Shown piece after piece: positions 1 through 11,589 of a stretch of 64,000 bases of DNA; position 1 is the first letter of the stretch; every line of letters begins with the position of its first letter. The position numbers and the translations under genes are program-made. Origin of the DNA: Ornithodoros turicata. Its lineage: Eukaryota > Arthropoda > Arachnida > Ixodida > Argasidae. The notes below the pieces were generated by a model. That model ran no database searches. It was given only the letters and a program-made list of their open reading frames with translations, and had not been told where the DNA came from. Location of the stretch: assembly GCF_037126465.1 (NCBI RefSeq), contig NW_026999481.1, forward strand, positions 62,001 to 126,000, read 5' to 3'.

Positions 1-2345
1 AACCTTGAGGAATATGAGTGTACAGTAACGCAGGAGACACTACCTTACTGCGTTATCAGCGTTGGAGGCGCTCTGGGACGAGTTTGTGAGGTACTGCATT
101 GCGCTGGTGACGGTATGTGAACCTGCATGTGGGATCCTGGGAACAAAAGTTTGGGCAATGAGACTAACATTTACGGAACCATTCAAATCCGTACAAAGCA
201 CAAGCTATAAAGCAGCATAAATGCGGGAAGGAGTTCACTCCGCGATTGAGTCTTAGAATATCGTAAGAATACAAGAAGTAGGAAGCTGCGAATTATATAT
301 CTCGATGCATATATCCGCAGCTCGCAAAATGCACGCCGGTGTATAAACCTCTACCCGAGAAACGTCATCATGACGTTGGTAGACAGACACAAACCGAAAC
401 AGCTCGGAAGGGGGGAGCTGGGTTCCACGAATTGGTAATTGTTTGCTGCCTCCTATTGAAAGAAAAGTAGAACCGAAGGTCGCGTCCCTTTCAGAGACCA
501 TCGTAATCCCCTCAAAACCGTGGCTTTCGGGCATGACCTTGTTCGCCACTAGCTTTGAACGTAGTTAAACTCTACCAAACTCTTGGCGCTGTCGAACAGT
601 ATGACGTCATTTGTTTACAAACAGGTAGAGGTCTATTGACTTGGCGACCAACTAAAAGCAGAACAGTAGCAAGCGTTAGTGGCGTTCATATGCAGGACCG
701 CAAAACGCTTGCCATAATCACAACAAACATGCGCTAAGAGCTCTTGCTATCAAAATAACGCACGTACCTAGCACAAAATGTACACTTACCCAGTGTATGA
801 AGTGTGTAAATTAGGGCTGCGGTGGTGACGTTCGTTTTCGGTTATATATTCTTTGCAATCTTCGCACTCACTACACTTTCCCCTGAGAACACCGAAAATA
901 TCCTTGTTTGCAAGCGACATCTAGATTTTACGTTGTTCCTGACGATACTATAATAAACGCGAGGAAAACCACTGATTAAAACAGATTGCACTTGTTACCG
1001 GACAGACGACGAGCGTTAAGCGTTTCAAGGAAACCGCTCTCAGTGTGGATAGACCTAGACCACGCTCGGCTACGCAGCGAAATCGGAAATCTTGGTGGTT
1101 GCGGCATTGACAATGGTTTTCCACCCTTTAGAAAGAAACATACTATCAGTATTCCAGACTGCGAACTTATAATCTGTGTTCATACAGCATTGATAACATT
1201 TAGTCGACGTATAGATGACGCTGAAACAGATAAAAAATAACAGCGTAGATTCGCAACTGTCGTCTCGAATGGGAGGCTGAAACGTGGCATTATGCTGAAA
1301 AACAGAAGGAAAACAAACGATAAGAAACTAACAAAGAAATTATCGTTGGAGATTTCGCTTAGAAGTTACAGTGTCGGAGTAGAGGGTACATTTATAAGTT
1401 ACAACAAGCTGTTTTTGTTTTTTCCGAGATGTAACTTCTATTCGTGTTGTAAAGACATGACCTTGGTCGCTTTTAACCTCTAAATATACGTTACAGTGGT
1501 GTAACCTATAAGAAATCTCGAAATCTACGTCTATATAGAAGTTACATGTTTCTAACAGTTACAACAAAAGGTACGGGTTTAAGAGTGTATATGTGAAAAC
1601 GGCGTACCAGAATGCACGGCATTAACATAAAATCAACAATGCCTGACAACGTTTCCTCTACGACACCATGACAATGGCAATTACGCGTTTAATGTAATTA
1701 TATTTCTCTCTATTTTCTTTCTTCACCCTTTACTGTTCCTAGAGACATGCATACATACGGTGGCATGCATCCCGATTCTGATATACACTAATTTCACAGG
1801 AAAGTAGAATAAATCACTTTATTCGTGACATGGTACAGTGCTGACTAACCAGTATGAGTACATTAAGTTACTTTATGGTAGGGGGTAAAAACAGGGTGCT
1901 TCACCCTATATAATGAGCTGCCTCATGGGTCCATTCTCGAGGCATCGTCGCAGTTGCTGAAATCAAAATGCAAGCAATTAGTGTAGGAACAACACAGGCA
2001 ACACATAGGCATGAATTATACCAAAGACCCATCATTATTGCCTTCTTTTCTACACAGTCACATAGGTTCACAGGCTCAAATTACACACATGCGCTTCTTT
2101 CAAATCTCTCCTGGGGACACCGAAAGTAGTTCCTCGCAGCGGCTGCAATGTCTCTGTCACTTACGCTAGGAAATGCCTTCCGAATGCAGACTGAAACATA
2201 TGAAGAATACGGTAGATACACTGGTGTTACAAAAGAGCAGAAGGGATATCAATAAAGGAATATGGTCTGTTAATAAGCATGGAACCTGGCAATGCATCTT
2301 GGTAATACTGAAGACTGTGAACAAAACCTTTTCTAAACGCACTAT
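1..2345. other. No recognised gene; unassigned DNA
   Basis: I see no recognisable protein motif here. The best open frame is a 98-residue minus frame at 253-549 with protein-like composition but no family I recognise and no clear splice sites. A 17-base perfect palindrome (AACGTCATCATGACGTT) lies at 361-377 and a palindromic TGACGTCA at 602-609. The stretch 1340-1570 is rich in short GTTAC motifs, possibly an old repeat. Confidence 0.5.
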
Positions 2346-4445
2346 TCAGAAGACGGGACATATGAAGCTCTTAAACACTTGCTTGTTGGCGTTGTGTCCA
2401 GAATAACACATTCCGGACGCAAACTCAAGGGTCATGAGCCTCCTGAGTATGTTTCTAGTACACTCCGCACTGTTGGAGCCACCTGGTGTCCAAAGCTGCG
2501 TAACCTGTACAGCAAAATGTCAATTTAGCTATTAGCCCTCGTCAAATGCATGTAGCGTACAAATGCCTTGAAGTTTGTGTCGTCTCTGAGAACTCGCTCT
2601 ACTGCCTGCAAGCCATTGTCATCTGTTACAGGCAGGATAAAAAAAAACTGTCCGGGAGTGACAAATCATCCGTTGATAGGATATGCTTCTGCAACAAGGT
2701 GCGGATGTGACTGGTTTCCTTTTCGAGTTGTTTGGTGCCCTCTGACAGCAGTTCCATTTGCTCCAGTAGCTTCTTGAACATCCCTGAAGAAAGTACTGCT
2801 ATATGATAAGTGGTTCTTAGCTGTGAACATGCAGAGGACCCTTTGTGGGCTGGGGGGATCGATGGGGAAAACATTCACATGCTTAAGAGAGTAACAGGTA
2901 CGCACACCAAATCACAACAGCTTCACTTAATTAGGATGAGCGGGCAATTTAATCACCAGGAGCAATATGGGTGAAATGGAACGCTGAGTCGCCTCACAGT
3001 CAGGGCCAAAGTCAATAACTTCATGCTTGCTGCTATAGTTTGCACCACAAAACTGCTCACTGCGGTTGGCTTTGTGGGGATCCACGTTGCTTGGTCGGGA
3101 ACCTGTGAGCAGCAACATTAGAATAGCACGTAAGAAAATTGGTTCACAATACCGGTAAAAAGTGTATTGTAACCATCATAGTTTCGAACGTGTGCTGACC
3201 ATGTCCTCCCCCACTAGCGCGTCTTTTCCTTTGTGGAACATGCACATCACTGTCATCTGTCTCTGAAGTGTTGCAAAAAAAGTGTCATAAGATAAGTGTG
3301 GCAAGATAAAACTCGTTGAGTCGCACAGGGCACAATATCTGTAGTGTCCAAATAAGACAGCACAAGTAAGCAGTCACTTACCATCTCAGGCATGTTGGTT
3401 GAGGAAGGATCCAGGAATGTCTGGAATTAATGCAAGTTGACACTGATAATTGAGCAGTGCTTCAGAGAAGTACAGTGTCCAATGCATTCTGATGTTTCGT
3501 CTTACCAGAGTATGTACTGCCACCAAGTAGTGAACTAGTAGTGGTCATTGCTCCATAGCCTTTTGATGGTGCAGTGGGAGTTTGTGAAAGTGAAGCTGTA
3601 TATATTGAGAGTACATTTAGGTGCATATGCAAAATTAAAGTTCATACTGAGAATTATGCAGTGTTCTTCAAAAAGTGCAGTGACCAATGCATTCCGATAT
3701 TGAGACTCAGCAGAGTGCGTAGTGCTGCAAAACGGTGAGATAGTAGCGCTCTGTGGTCCATGTGTTTGTGATGGTGCAGCCGGAGCTTGTGAGGGTGAAG
3801 CTGTATATTGAGAGCACATTTAGGGGCATATACATGGATGTTTCTGCTTAAAATTGTGCAGTGCTCTCCAGAGAAGTACAGTAACTAATGTATTCTTATG
3901 CTTACACATACCAGAGCGTGTACTGTTGCTAAGCAGTGAGGCAGCAGGACTCCGTGCTCGATACGCCAGTGCTTGCGACGACGCTGATGGAGTTTGTGAG
4001 ACTGAAGCTGCAGATTGAGAGCATATTTATGAATATGCCTAAGCATAGCATTTAGTGTTATACCCTCAGACTCTGCATTAGCATTAAGACATGTTACGTA
4101 TTCTGCTTCCTCAGCTTCCCTAAGGGCACTTCGGTAATCTGCATATAATGGCCACTGATGTCAGACCAAGATACAGCGAACTGAATGTACAGTAATACAA
4201 ACAAGTAAAAGGCTAACCTCCAAAGAAGATGACTCGGCAACTGTAGGTTACCCATGTGCTTTGCGGATTTTTTTGCTTTTCTATGGCCCTCTTCAGTCTC
4301 ACGCGGGTGTATGATGGCCCCAGCACTGTCTTTTTATCTTTCGAAACCCATGCTCTCGGAACAATTTCAATTGAATTTTCACACACGAAGTGTACTACCG
4401 AAAACTTTGCGTGCGTTCCAACTCCAGACTGTCCACTCATTTCGC
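2346..4445 (-). pseudogene. DUF4806-family protein gene, multi-exon, with lesions
   Basis: Ten exons can be placed on the minus strand: 4218-4445 (ATG at 4440, preceded by a CTGCAG acceptor, so a 5' UTR exon probably lies upstream), 4064-4138, 3912-4007, 3711-3800, 3506-3595, 3382-3420, 3200-3262, 2998-3102, 2561-2849 and 2346-2504 (TGA at 2346-2348). All junctions up to exon 9 are phase 1; the last is phase 0. The N-terminal exon holds FSVVHFVCENSIEIVPRAW and ends near STWVTYSCRVIFFG, as in arthropod DUF4806 proteins. The middle is Ser/Thr/Pro-rich and a basic PQRKRRA stretch could be a nuclear signal. Exons 9-10 give a helical segment (MFKKLLEQMELLSEGTKQLE), then DDNGLQAVERVLRDD and ILRRLMTLEFASGM, matching the C-terminal DUF4806 domain. 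Function of the family is unknown to me. Defects: in-frame TGA at 3386-3388, a one-base loss in the T run at 2639-2647, and a lost donor in the second repeated exon. It may be a pseudogene or partly an assembly error. Called from memory of the family. Confidence 0.72.
3451..4040 (-). repeat. Tandem triplication of one exon plus intron
   Basis: Three diverged direct repeats of about 195-200 bp (3451-3650, 3651-3844, 3845-4040). Each carries one 90-96-base exon on the minus strand beginning after a CAG acceptor with CTTCA. The exons encode related Ser/Thr/Pro/Gln segments with the pattern S-x-S-Q-x-P-x-A-x-S. They start and end in phase 1, so any copy can be skipped or added without changing the frame. 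The flanking copies have donors GTATGTG (upstream copy) and GTAAGACG (downstream copy). The middle copy has CTGAGT where the donor GT should be. Confidence 0.75.
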
Positions 4446-7093
4446 CTGCAGAAAAAGTACGAAATGAAAATTGTAGCTAAAAACCATCCTCACTTGCGAT
4501 TCAAACACCCTATGAGAAGGCCATAATATATTCATACAGCTAAGTATACCAAACAATCTATTACTGTTGTCCCTTTTGTGTCTCCAGCATGCAATACACC
4601 TTGTCCTAGATATAAACATAAATGATGGTCACATTCTTGCACAAGGCGTGAGTTTTGAAGTGACTAATTTAAACAGAAGCTGCGATGTACTCGGGATACA
4701 TAACTGCACAGTTTTGTCTGCCTGCCGCTTTCTAACCAGGGACATGATAACGCAAGAGGATGGAAACGAAATGCAATACAATAATCAACAACAATGTCAG
4801 TGTAGGCACATTTATAATTCAATGCGGCTCACATTGCTTTTCGAAGACGCCGAACGAACGCAGACGCCAACTAAAGGCGTCGAGGTGACGCGTCGAAGTG
4901 TCGGCAGGCACACGCTCCTGCCACAATAAAAATGAAAACAGTTGAATTCCTACACACTATTTTGCAAAATACACGACTGAAAACATGTGGCTAGGGGTTG
5001 AAGCTCAAATATAGAAGTGGACGCAATGTTCGCGTGTTCCAGTTTCACTTCTACAAAATGAAATACTGGGTTCAAATGAAGTGTTGTTATGACTTAGCTT
5101 GTAGTCTGGCTGCTGCTAACTTTCACCTGCTGTTACTGATAGTTATTTTATGCCATACACCTTTCGCTTTCACAGCGCGTCCGGGCGGTGAGGAGACGCG
5201 CCATGAGTACGTTCCTGAAACGCTATCAAAAGCTGTACAGGCTCTTACTGATACTTATGCGTATGCACCCGAGAGGTAGAACTGCAGAAGGATGTGGCTG
5301 AAGCAGACATACCAATGACAGCTACATCAAACTGCCAATTGACGTGCAGGCGTGTACCACAACCGCTCCAACGTCTTCCAATTCCCGGTTTGAAGCAGCG
5401 AACTTGGATTGGATTGGATTTAGAACCGGCAGAAAATGCTTACATAACTTCCTCTAAAAATACCTACCTGCAGCGATGCGAAATGTAGTTTTAACGGACA
5501 CTTGAATATTTTCTTCCCTACAAACGTGCGCCGAACTCTAACAGTCATTGCTGTTGTTATCGGATAGACTCCAGGATCATCATCATCATTATCATCAGCC
5601 AGCCACGCCGCCATTGTCGTGCATGCACGATAATACGGCGTGGTCCGCGTTTGTCTTTTGATATTTGACACGTTCGATAATTTCGGAAGGGGATCCTCTG
5701 CAAGGCAGGCGCGGAGGAACCGCAAAAGAGGTGTTGAGGGCCGTATGCGAGAGATATATGCGCCGACAGACTCTGGCTCGCTCCACAGTCCGTCATCATT
5801 CGCCGAGGCCTCGTACGTCTCGAAATCGAAACACAACTACGCGAGTTCGATAGTTACTAGTCTATAACACCAGCTAATTTTTAACTTCGCAGTGGTGATG
5901 CGGACGGTAAACGTTTACAGTTGTGCCAACAGCAGGACTCTCCATGGTAAGGACTCAAGTCCACGATTTTCGAAACTGTATGTTCACTTCAGCGTTCGCT
6001 CATCACCTGTTCCATTTTTTTTCCGGTGACTTAGCAGTGACGAGGTCCACGTCGCTGCGATCAACGACAAGCATGACAGAGCTCCGGAACAGCGTGCGTG
6101 AGTGCCTCCCATTCTGTACTGCTACCAAATCCGTATGTAAAATCTGACTGCGTGTATCGACGAGTTCCCGCTCAAATATGATTTGACGTGATTATGTCGT
6201 TTCATTAGAGCACGTGAATCCTCTTTCACAACACTAATGATTTTCTTACGTGTAGTACTTGTGTACAACATTTAACTTGTTAGTGGCCATTCATACCTGG
6301 AGGAGTTCTCTTTATTTTCGGGCCAAAATTAATCCCCTGGCAGTGAGCTAATACATTGTATTGTATTGCAGTTGGAGCCCTACTACCAAGCCATATGATC
6401 AGGCATATGATTGCGAAGACTTTTCGTAAGAATCCCATTTCAAGTCATATGACGTGAAAGTGACAGGTTTCAGAATCTTCTTCAGGGATTGGTGCCTTTG
6501 TACTGACTGCGAAGACAATACCGACATCGCATTACCATGTGTACCTTCAGAAATGGAAGTTAGTTTGCTATACATTAACTTCGCGAAGCGCTGTTGCTGC
6601 ACGCATGTATCGTCCAGGCAAAATCCACAGAATATAGTCATTTCACACCAATAGCTTCCCTTGAGTTGCACATATAGTGACATGCAGTTTGATACCAAGT
6701 CAGGAGAGTTTGGTGTGAAGTTACAAAAGATGCACATTCCCTGCAGAAGAGATCTCTCCTGTGGCTTGCACGTGATGTAAACAATTTCCTTTTGTCCCCA
6801 CGTCCCTCCTCGAGTTGTCGAGACCGATCATGGTGTGTTCTCATTTGTCTGTACTATTGTGTGTTGTAGCTTCATGCCTGCACCACAAAAATGTTTAGCT
6901 GGGTGAGCGCTCTGCATGAGAACAACCAATCACAAATTTTTTAAAAGAAATCAGGGATGGTTGAGTGAATTTGCAACGTTTGGCCTCTTCTGTTCTATGT
7001 CCTAAATACATTCTTAATGTGTGATTGTGAGCCTTCATGTTGCGTTGTGTTGCCCTTTTACGTGTCTGCAAGCTCAAGATGTTCTTATATGTC
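4446..7093. other. No recognised gene; upstream of the DUF4806 gene
   Basis: No recognisable coding domain. A 120-residue plus frame at 4567-4929 and a minus frame at 5420-5836 have no family match I know. The second overlaps a GC-richer patch with TCATCA repeats (5577-5600) and the palindrome TCGTGCATGCACGA. The 5' UTR exon and promoter of the DUF4806 gene should lie somewhere here on the minus strand; I cannot place them. Confidence 0.4.
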
Positions 7094-7845
7094 CAGAGCT
7101 GTACACATTGCCACAAAAAAAAGGAACTTAATCCGTTACTCGTTCCTTCGAAAAAATAGTAACCAAGCACGTTAGCCGTTACTTACAAATGAAAGAAACG
7201 CGTTCTCCTTACTTGGATGTAACGAGTTACTTCTATACGTTACATTTGCATACCAGACAGCAGAAATACGAAAGCATGACCTATGTATATCACCTACATA
7301 TATGGTTGTCTCATGTACACTGTCAGCCCACGTTTCCATTAAGCCCTAGACTAAATGTACACCAAAGAACAGGGTTGAAGACGGTGATCCACAAGAGGGA
7401 TTTTCAGGAAAAAACGGGGTTCATTAGTAAGGAGGCCTTCACATGATCATTCACATGAGTTCCCGAGTACAGAGACAAAGCACTAAACGCCCTGAGCGCA
7501 GTGAATACTTGAAAGGAGGAACACCTTGAGGTGTACTGAAACACTGTGGACACCAGAGTAATGAGAATGGCGTTGCGCTCTGCTTTTCTGTTCGCTGCTT
7601 CGAAAGGCTTTTTTCTTCGCTGTGGATTTTTCTGCGTGCTTCAGCCTCGTGGAATACCGCCATGTGCGCGGGGAAACCACAACTGGCGGTCGTGGTTGGT
7701 GACAGTGAGCAAAAAACAACAACAAGTAACTTGCACTAACGCGTTACCAATTTTTACAACTAAGTACGTTATTAGTTACATTATTTAGGACGGAACTAAG
7801 TCGTTCGTTAGTTACCAACAACAGTAACGCGTTACGTACAGCTCT
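7094..7845. mobile_element. hAT-like MITE, about 750 bp
   Basis: The ends share the inverted sequence AGAGCTGTAC (left at 7095, right ending at 7845). The arms continue with many GTTAC/GTAAC motifs, for example GTAACGCGTTAC near the right end. That terminal pattern is known from hAT-type non-autonomous elements. I see no coding capacity for a transposase and no clear 8-bp target duplication, so the outer ends may be eroded. Class assigned from the terminal motif only. Confidence 0.5.
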
Positions 7846-8411
7846 AATCCTGTCACACGAGCTAATTTAGTGTCACTCTCATGAGGTGCACGCCAACCAA
7901 GTGAATGTCACTCTCACTAGGTGCTTTATACACTCCTTACATCTCACTTAAGCGATGATGGCAATTACGATGTATAACATTAATTTGCTGCAAATTTTTA
8001 CGTGTGCCACAGTACCTTCCGGAGAATGGTTTTCTTTGATTTAGAAACCCATTCTTCAAATCTTCTTCCAAAATAGAACAAACTGGCCTCAATCATGTGT
8101 CACAACAAAAATTGCCAGACCGCAAAGCTTTCACAGACTGTTAACGAGAGTAATGAAATGTTTTTTTTTTTCAGCACAATGTCGCACTGTACTAAAATAA
8201 GATAAACACGTTGTCAACAGTATTGTGGAGTCAGGGCCCCTCCCTTTTTTGATTATTTTTAGCCGTAACACTAAGCCTGCCGTCGAGGCTACGCACTCGG
8301 TTGGCCGAAGAGAAGTGAAATAAGTTTGGGGAACTCCCTAAACCCTTAGGACACTTGTCAGGTGTCACTAAAAGATATCGTGAGATAGCACACGTATGGC
8401 ACTAAGTGTGA
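7846..8411. other. Spacer upstream of the transposase relic
   Basis: No gene recognised. It contains two similar phrases, GTCACTCTCATGAGGTGC and GTCACTCTCACTAGGTGC (about 7871-7925), and a T11 run at 8161. The true 5' end of the TNP2-like transposon could lie here but I find no terminal repeat. Confidence 0.35.
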
Positions 8412-11218
8412 GTGCTTGTGAGTGCTCAAACGTATGCTATACATGCAGCCAAAGAGCAGTCACTATTATCAACACCCAGGAGCACAAATGTTACCTCGTG
8501 CTGTGGTGGTGAATTCATCTACCTAGGAATTTTGAATGGCATTAAGAGGTTGATTGACAACTGCGTTAAATTTGTTTCTGAAAATTTAGATTTGCAGATA
8601 AACGTTGATGGCTTACCACTGTACCGCATTCAAAACACATGTTTTTGGCCCATCCTCATTGCTGTTGTCGGGCACATCCCCCTTAAACCATTTGCAGCTG
8701 CCATTTATTGTGGAAAATCAAAACCAAACTGTTTGTTATTTGGCGCAATTCATTTCAGAGATGAAATTGCTTATGGCTGAAGGATTCTCGTACCGCAATA
8801 ACCTCTATACTGTGTCACTTCATTCCATTGTGTGCGATACACCGCGATGCGTCCGTGAAGTGTATCAAAGGACATACAGGCTATAATGCGTGTGAAAAAT
8901 GTTTCGTTCGTGGAGAATACATCCCAGAGGGCAGAAAGGTTGTGTACATGGATCGCGGTGCACGAAGGAGAACCGGTAGTAACTTCAATCTTCAGGAGGA
9001 TCCGGAACAGCACAACAGACGGTCACCACTCTTGGCACTAGCGGTCGACTTGGTTGGCCAGGTTCCGTTAGACAGCGTGCATTTGGTATACTTGGGTGTG
9101 GTGAAAAAAATAGTAACTGGCTTCTGGTTCTCATCACCAGTGACAAAAATAAAGTTGTCACAGCCTGCAAGGCAAGCTATTTCCAACGGGCTTCTTTGTC
9201 TAAAAGCATGGTCCCTCATGAGGTCAACGGAAAATCCCGTTCTTTAGTAGATAGCAAACTGTGGAAAGCAACTGAGTGGAGACTGTTTTTGTTGTACACA
9301 GGGTACTGGTACTGAAAAAAGTCCTCGACAGAGCAGTGTACCAGCACTTAGCTTTAAGTGCTGCAATCTATATTTTAAGAGCTGTACTTCTGAAGAAATG
9401 CTTGACATTGCAGAGTCACTGTTGTGTTCTTTTGTTGCTAACGGACAGTCAGTCTATGGAAAGGAAATTTATGTGCTCAATTTTCACAGCTTAATTCAAT
9501 TAGTTGACGATGCCCGCCGGTTTGATGCCCTTGACACCTTTTCATGCTTTCCCTTTGAAAACTAATTGAAAGAGCTGAAGCAGGTGGTTGGCTCTCCATA
9601 GAAGCCACTATCACAAGTGGTTAACTGAATCACTGAAGAAAGAAGCTTCTGTTTTGAGCACCGCGATTCAGCCATTGTTACTTTGAAATGGGAACACAAC
9701 GAGGGACCCCTGCGTAGAGATGACCATGGAACTAAACAGTATAAACGGGTTGATCTCCCATCTTTTTATGTGTGTACTGTATCTGGATGTGACGCGGACT
9801 GTACAGTGAAGCTCATTGATGGGAGCATTGTTGTGGTCAGAAACATTTTGAAACAAAATGGCAGAACTGTGATTTTAGGTAACGTCTTCAAAAATCTTGG
9901 TGACTTTTATGTAGCACCTGTGTCTCCCTCTTTGCTTGGTGTACGCATTGCTAACGAACTGGGTGACGAACTATTGTGTTGGGATCTTGAGAATATAGAG
10001 GAGGTCGAGTTCCTCTACATGAGCCCCGACCGGCGATGATGGTACGCCACGGAGAGGCGATGACGGTGGCCTATCTCCATGGCCGCGCCGGTGGAACTGA
10101 GGCAGGTGCTTCAGGCGCGTGGCCATCTTCGTCATTGTCCACGGCCCGCTACAGGGCTCCCCCCTCAGACGCGTAGCGGCGATAAGAAAGATGGAAGAAT
10201 CACGTCTATACCGGAGGGAGAGAGCGAGAGCGGCCGTGGATGACGTGCACTACTGGACGAATTCGTGGGACGGCACAATACCCGTTGCGTGAAGCTCTCG
10301 ATGAGCGAGGCAGATGAAGGGCGAATCGTTGGGCGAGTCGTGGCCTGGGGTGCCGGGACCGGCAGGGGAGCGTGAGCTCATAGGGTCCCAGGAAATGATG
10401 CTGCGTACCCGTGAGGATTGCCGTGAAGACTGCGGAGACGCTGGCTAATGCGGGCCGTGGCGTCGGCGGCCGCGACTGCCGAAACCAGCAGGCGAGCACT
10501 TTGCTCTGTTGTCGCGGCCGGCTGCGAATGTGCGCCGAGAGGCGGAAGGAGAGTGGCGGGTAGTGAGTGTGCCGGGGTCCGTGCACAGCGCAGGGCGATC
10601 CCCGGGATCCGTCAACCGATGGTCGGTTAGAGGATCGCATGACCAGTGACCGGTTGGAGCGTTGCATGGTCGTCCGAATCGGTACCGTGGAGGGTGACGG
10701 TACGTGAGCGTCGGCGCGTCAGTCGACAGGAGAAGGGCAGTCGTGATGCTGTCGTCGTGAGCCGGACGGTGAAATGCTGCACGGCTGCACAGGTGGGCGG
10801 GCCGTGCTGGACGGTGAGACCGCAGGTGGAAAGGCGCCGGGTACGTTAACGGCGAGGTTTGCTGGCGGTGGGTCCATGTATAGCGCTGTGGTAGTGCCCG
10901 TCGAAGGCGTCGTCAGGAATTTGGGATAGTAACGAGCCGAATTGTATCCGAACATGGTGTTCGTTGTTCGGGTCACCAAATGTAGAGGACGGTGGTATTC
11001 CTCTACATGAGCCCCGACCGGCGATGATGGTACGCCACGGAGAGGCGATGACGGTGGCCTATCTCCATGGCCGCGCCGGTGGAACTGAGGCAGGTGCTTC
11101 AGGCGCGTGGCCATCTTCGTCATTGTCCACGGCCCGCTACAAGTCCATCAAGTGCAAAATTGTTCGTTTCCCACTGGCGAAAGGTTTCCTTGTCATTCCT
11201 CTACTTCACACCGCGTAA
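8412..11218 (+). pseudogene. TNP2/CACTA-like transposase relic with DUF4218-like part
   Basis: The frames 8412-8745, about 8745-8855, 8855-9247, 9276-9494, about 9480-9680 and 9683-10007 join, with several frameshifts, into one transposase-like protein. Recognised in order: NVDGLPLYRIQNTCFWPIL (8600-8660), CIKGHTGYNACEKC (8858-8900), PLDSVHLVYLGVVKK (9064-9110) and HSLIQLVDDARRFDALDTF (9486-9542). The last resembles the DUF4218 segment that accompanies TNP2 in CACTA-type elements. The C terminus (VRFPLAKGFLVIPLLHTA, stop 11216-11218) lies beyond an inserted LTR element at about 10009-11141. At least four frameshifts and several stops mean it is dead. In life this enzyme would cut and paste the DNA element. 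Element ends (CACTA-type termini) were not found. Family call is from remembered motifs. Confidence 0.7.
9994..11141 (-). mobile_element. Short LTR retroelement (TRIM-like), copy 1
   Basis: Direct repeats at 9994-10153 and 10981-11141 bound about 830 bp of GC-rich internal DNA. The last ~144 bp of the two repeats read as identical, so the insertion is young. On the minus strand each repeat runs from TGTAGCGG to CTCTACA. The right repeat is followed by TTTGGTGACCCGAAC, a plausible tRNA primer-binding site. The left repeat is preceded by the purine tract GAGGGGGGAG. This is the layout of an LTR retrotransposon on the minus strand, but there is room for no polymerase. The longest frames (10206-10667, 10719-11123, minus) lack protease, RT or integrase motifs. 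It interrupts the TNP2 reading frame. The target duplication is unclear because the outer 15 bp at the left end differ. Confidence 0.7.
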
Positions 11219-11337
11219 GCATAGCTCCCTGTATATGTGTTATGACTTAAGTTTGTCGCTCTTGATCTTTATCTGTGTATCTGTGTGTAACTTTATCAAT
11301 GGTGGTAGGTTCTCCATTGATCTATTGCGTGTTATTA

Positions 11338-11589
11338 ATTGAACCTCTGTATGCAATAAGGCGATAAGTCGATTTATCCCCTTTTTGCAATTTTTGCTGC
11401 AATGACATCTACGTACCAGTATGTACCTGCCAAAGAAAATTTAGGACCGTATTGCAATCTAATGGCCTGCTACAGGAGGGTAAGAAATGGGAAATGCATG
11501 TGTGTCAATGGGACGGACAATCAGATCAGGTCACTTTTCTCGGTTTGGGATTTTTCGACTTATCCCCTTATTGCATACAGAGGTTCAAT
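11338..11589. mobile_element. 252-bp TIR MITE with TA flanks
   Basis: The ends carry an inverted repeat of about 35 bp with one mismatch, beginning ATTGAACCTCTGTATGC (left 11338; right the reverse complement ending 11589). Both ends are flanked by TA, which would fit a Tc1/mariner-type target site. The interior has no coding frame. It lies just downstream of the end of the TNP2 relic. Confidence 0.65.

Noticed and set aside
2626..2905. Two overlapping minus frames as separate small genes
   Set aside because: They are two readings of exon 9 of the DUF4806 gene; splice phase selects one of them.
10206..10667. 153-residue minus open frame
   Set aside because: It lies in the GC-rich interior of the short LTR element, shows no gag or pol motif, and GC-rich DNA has few stops by chance.
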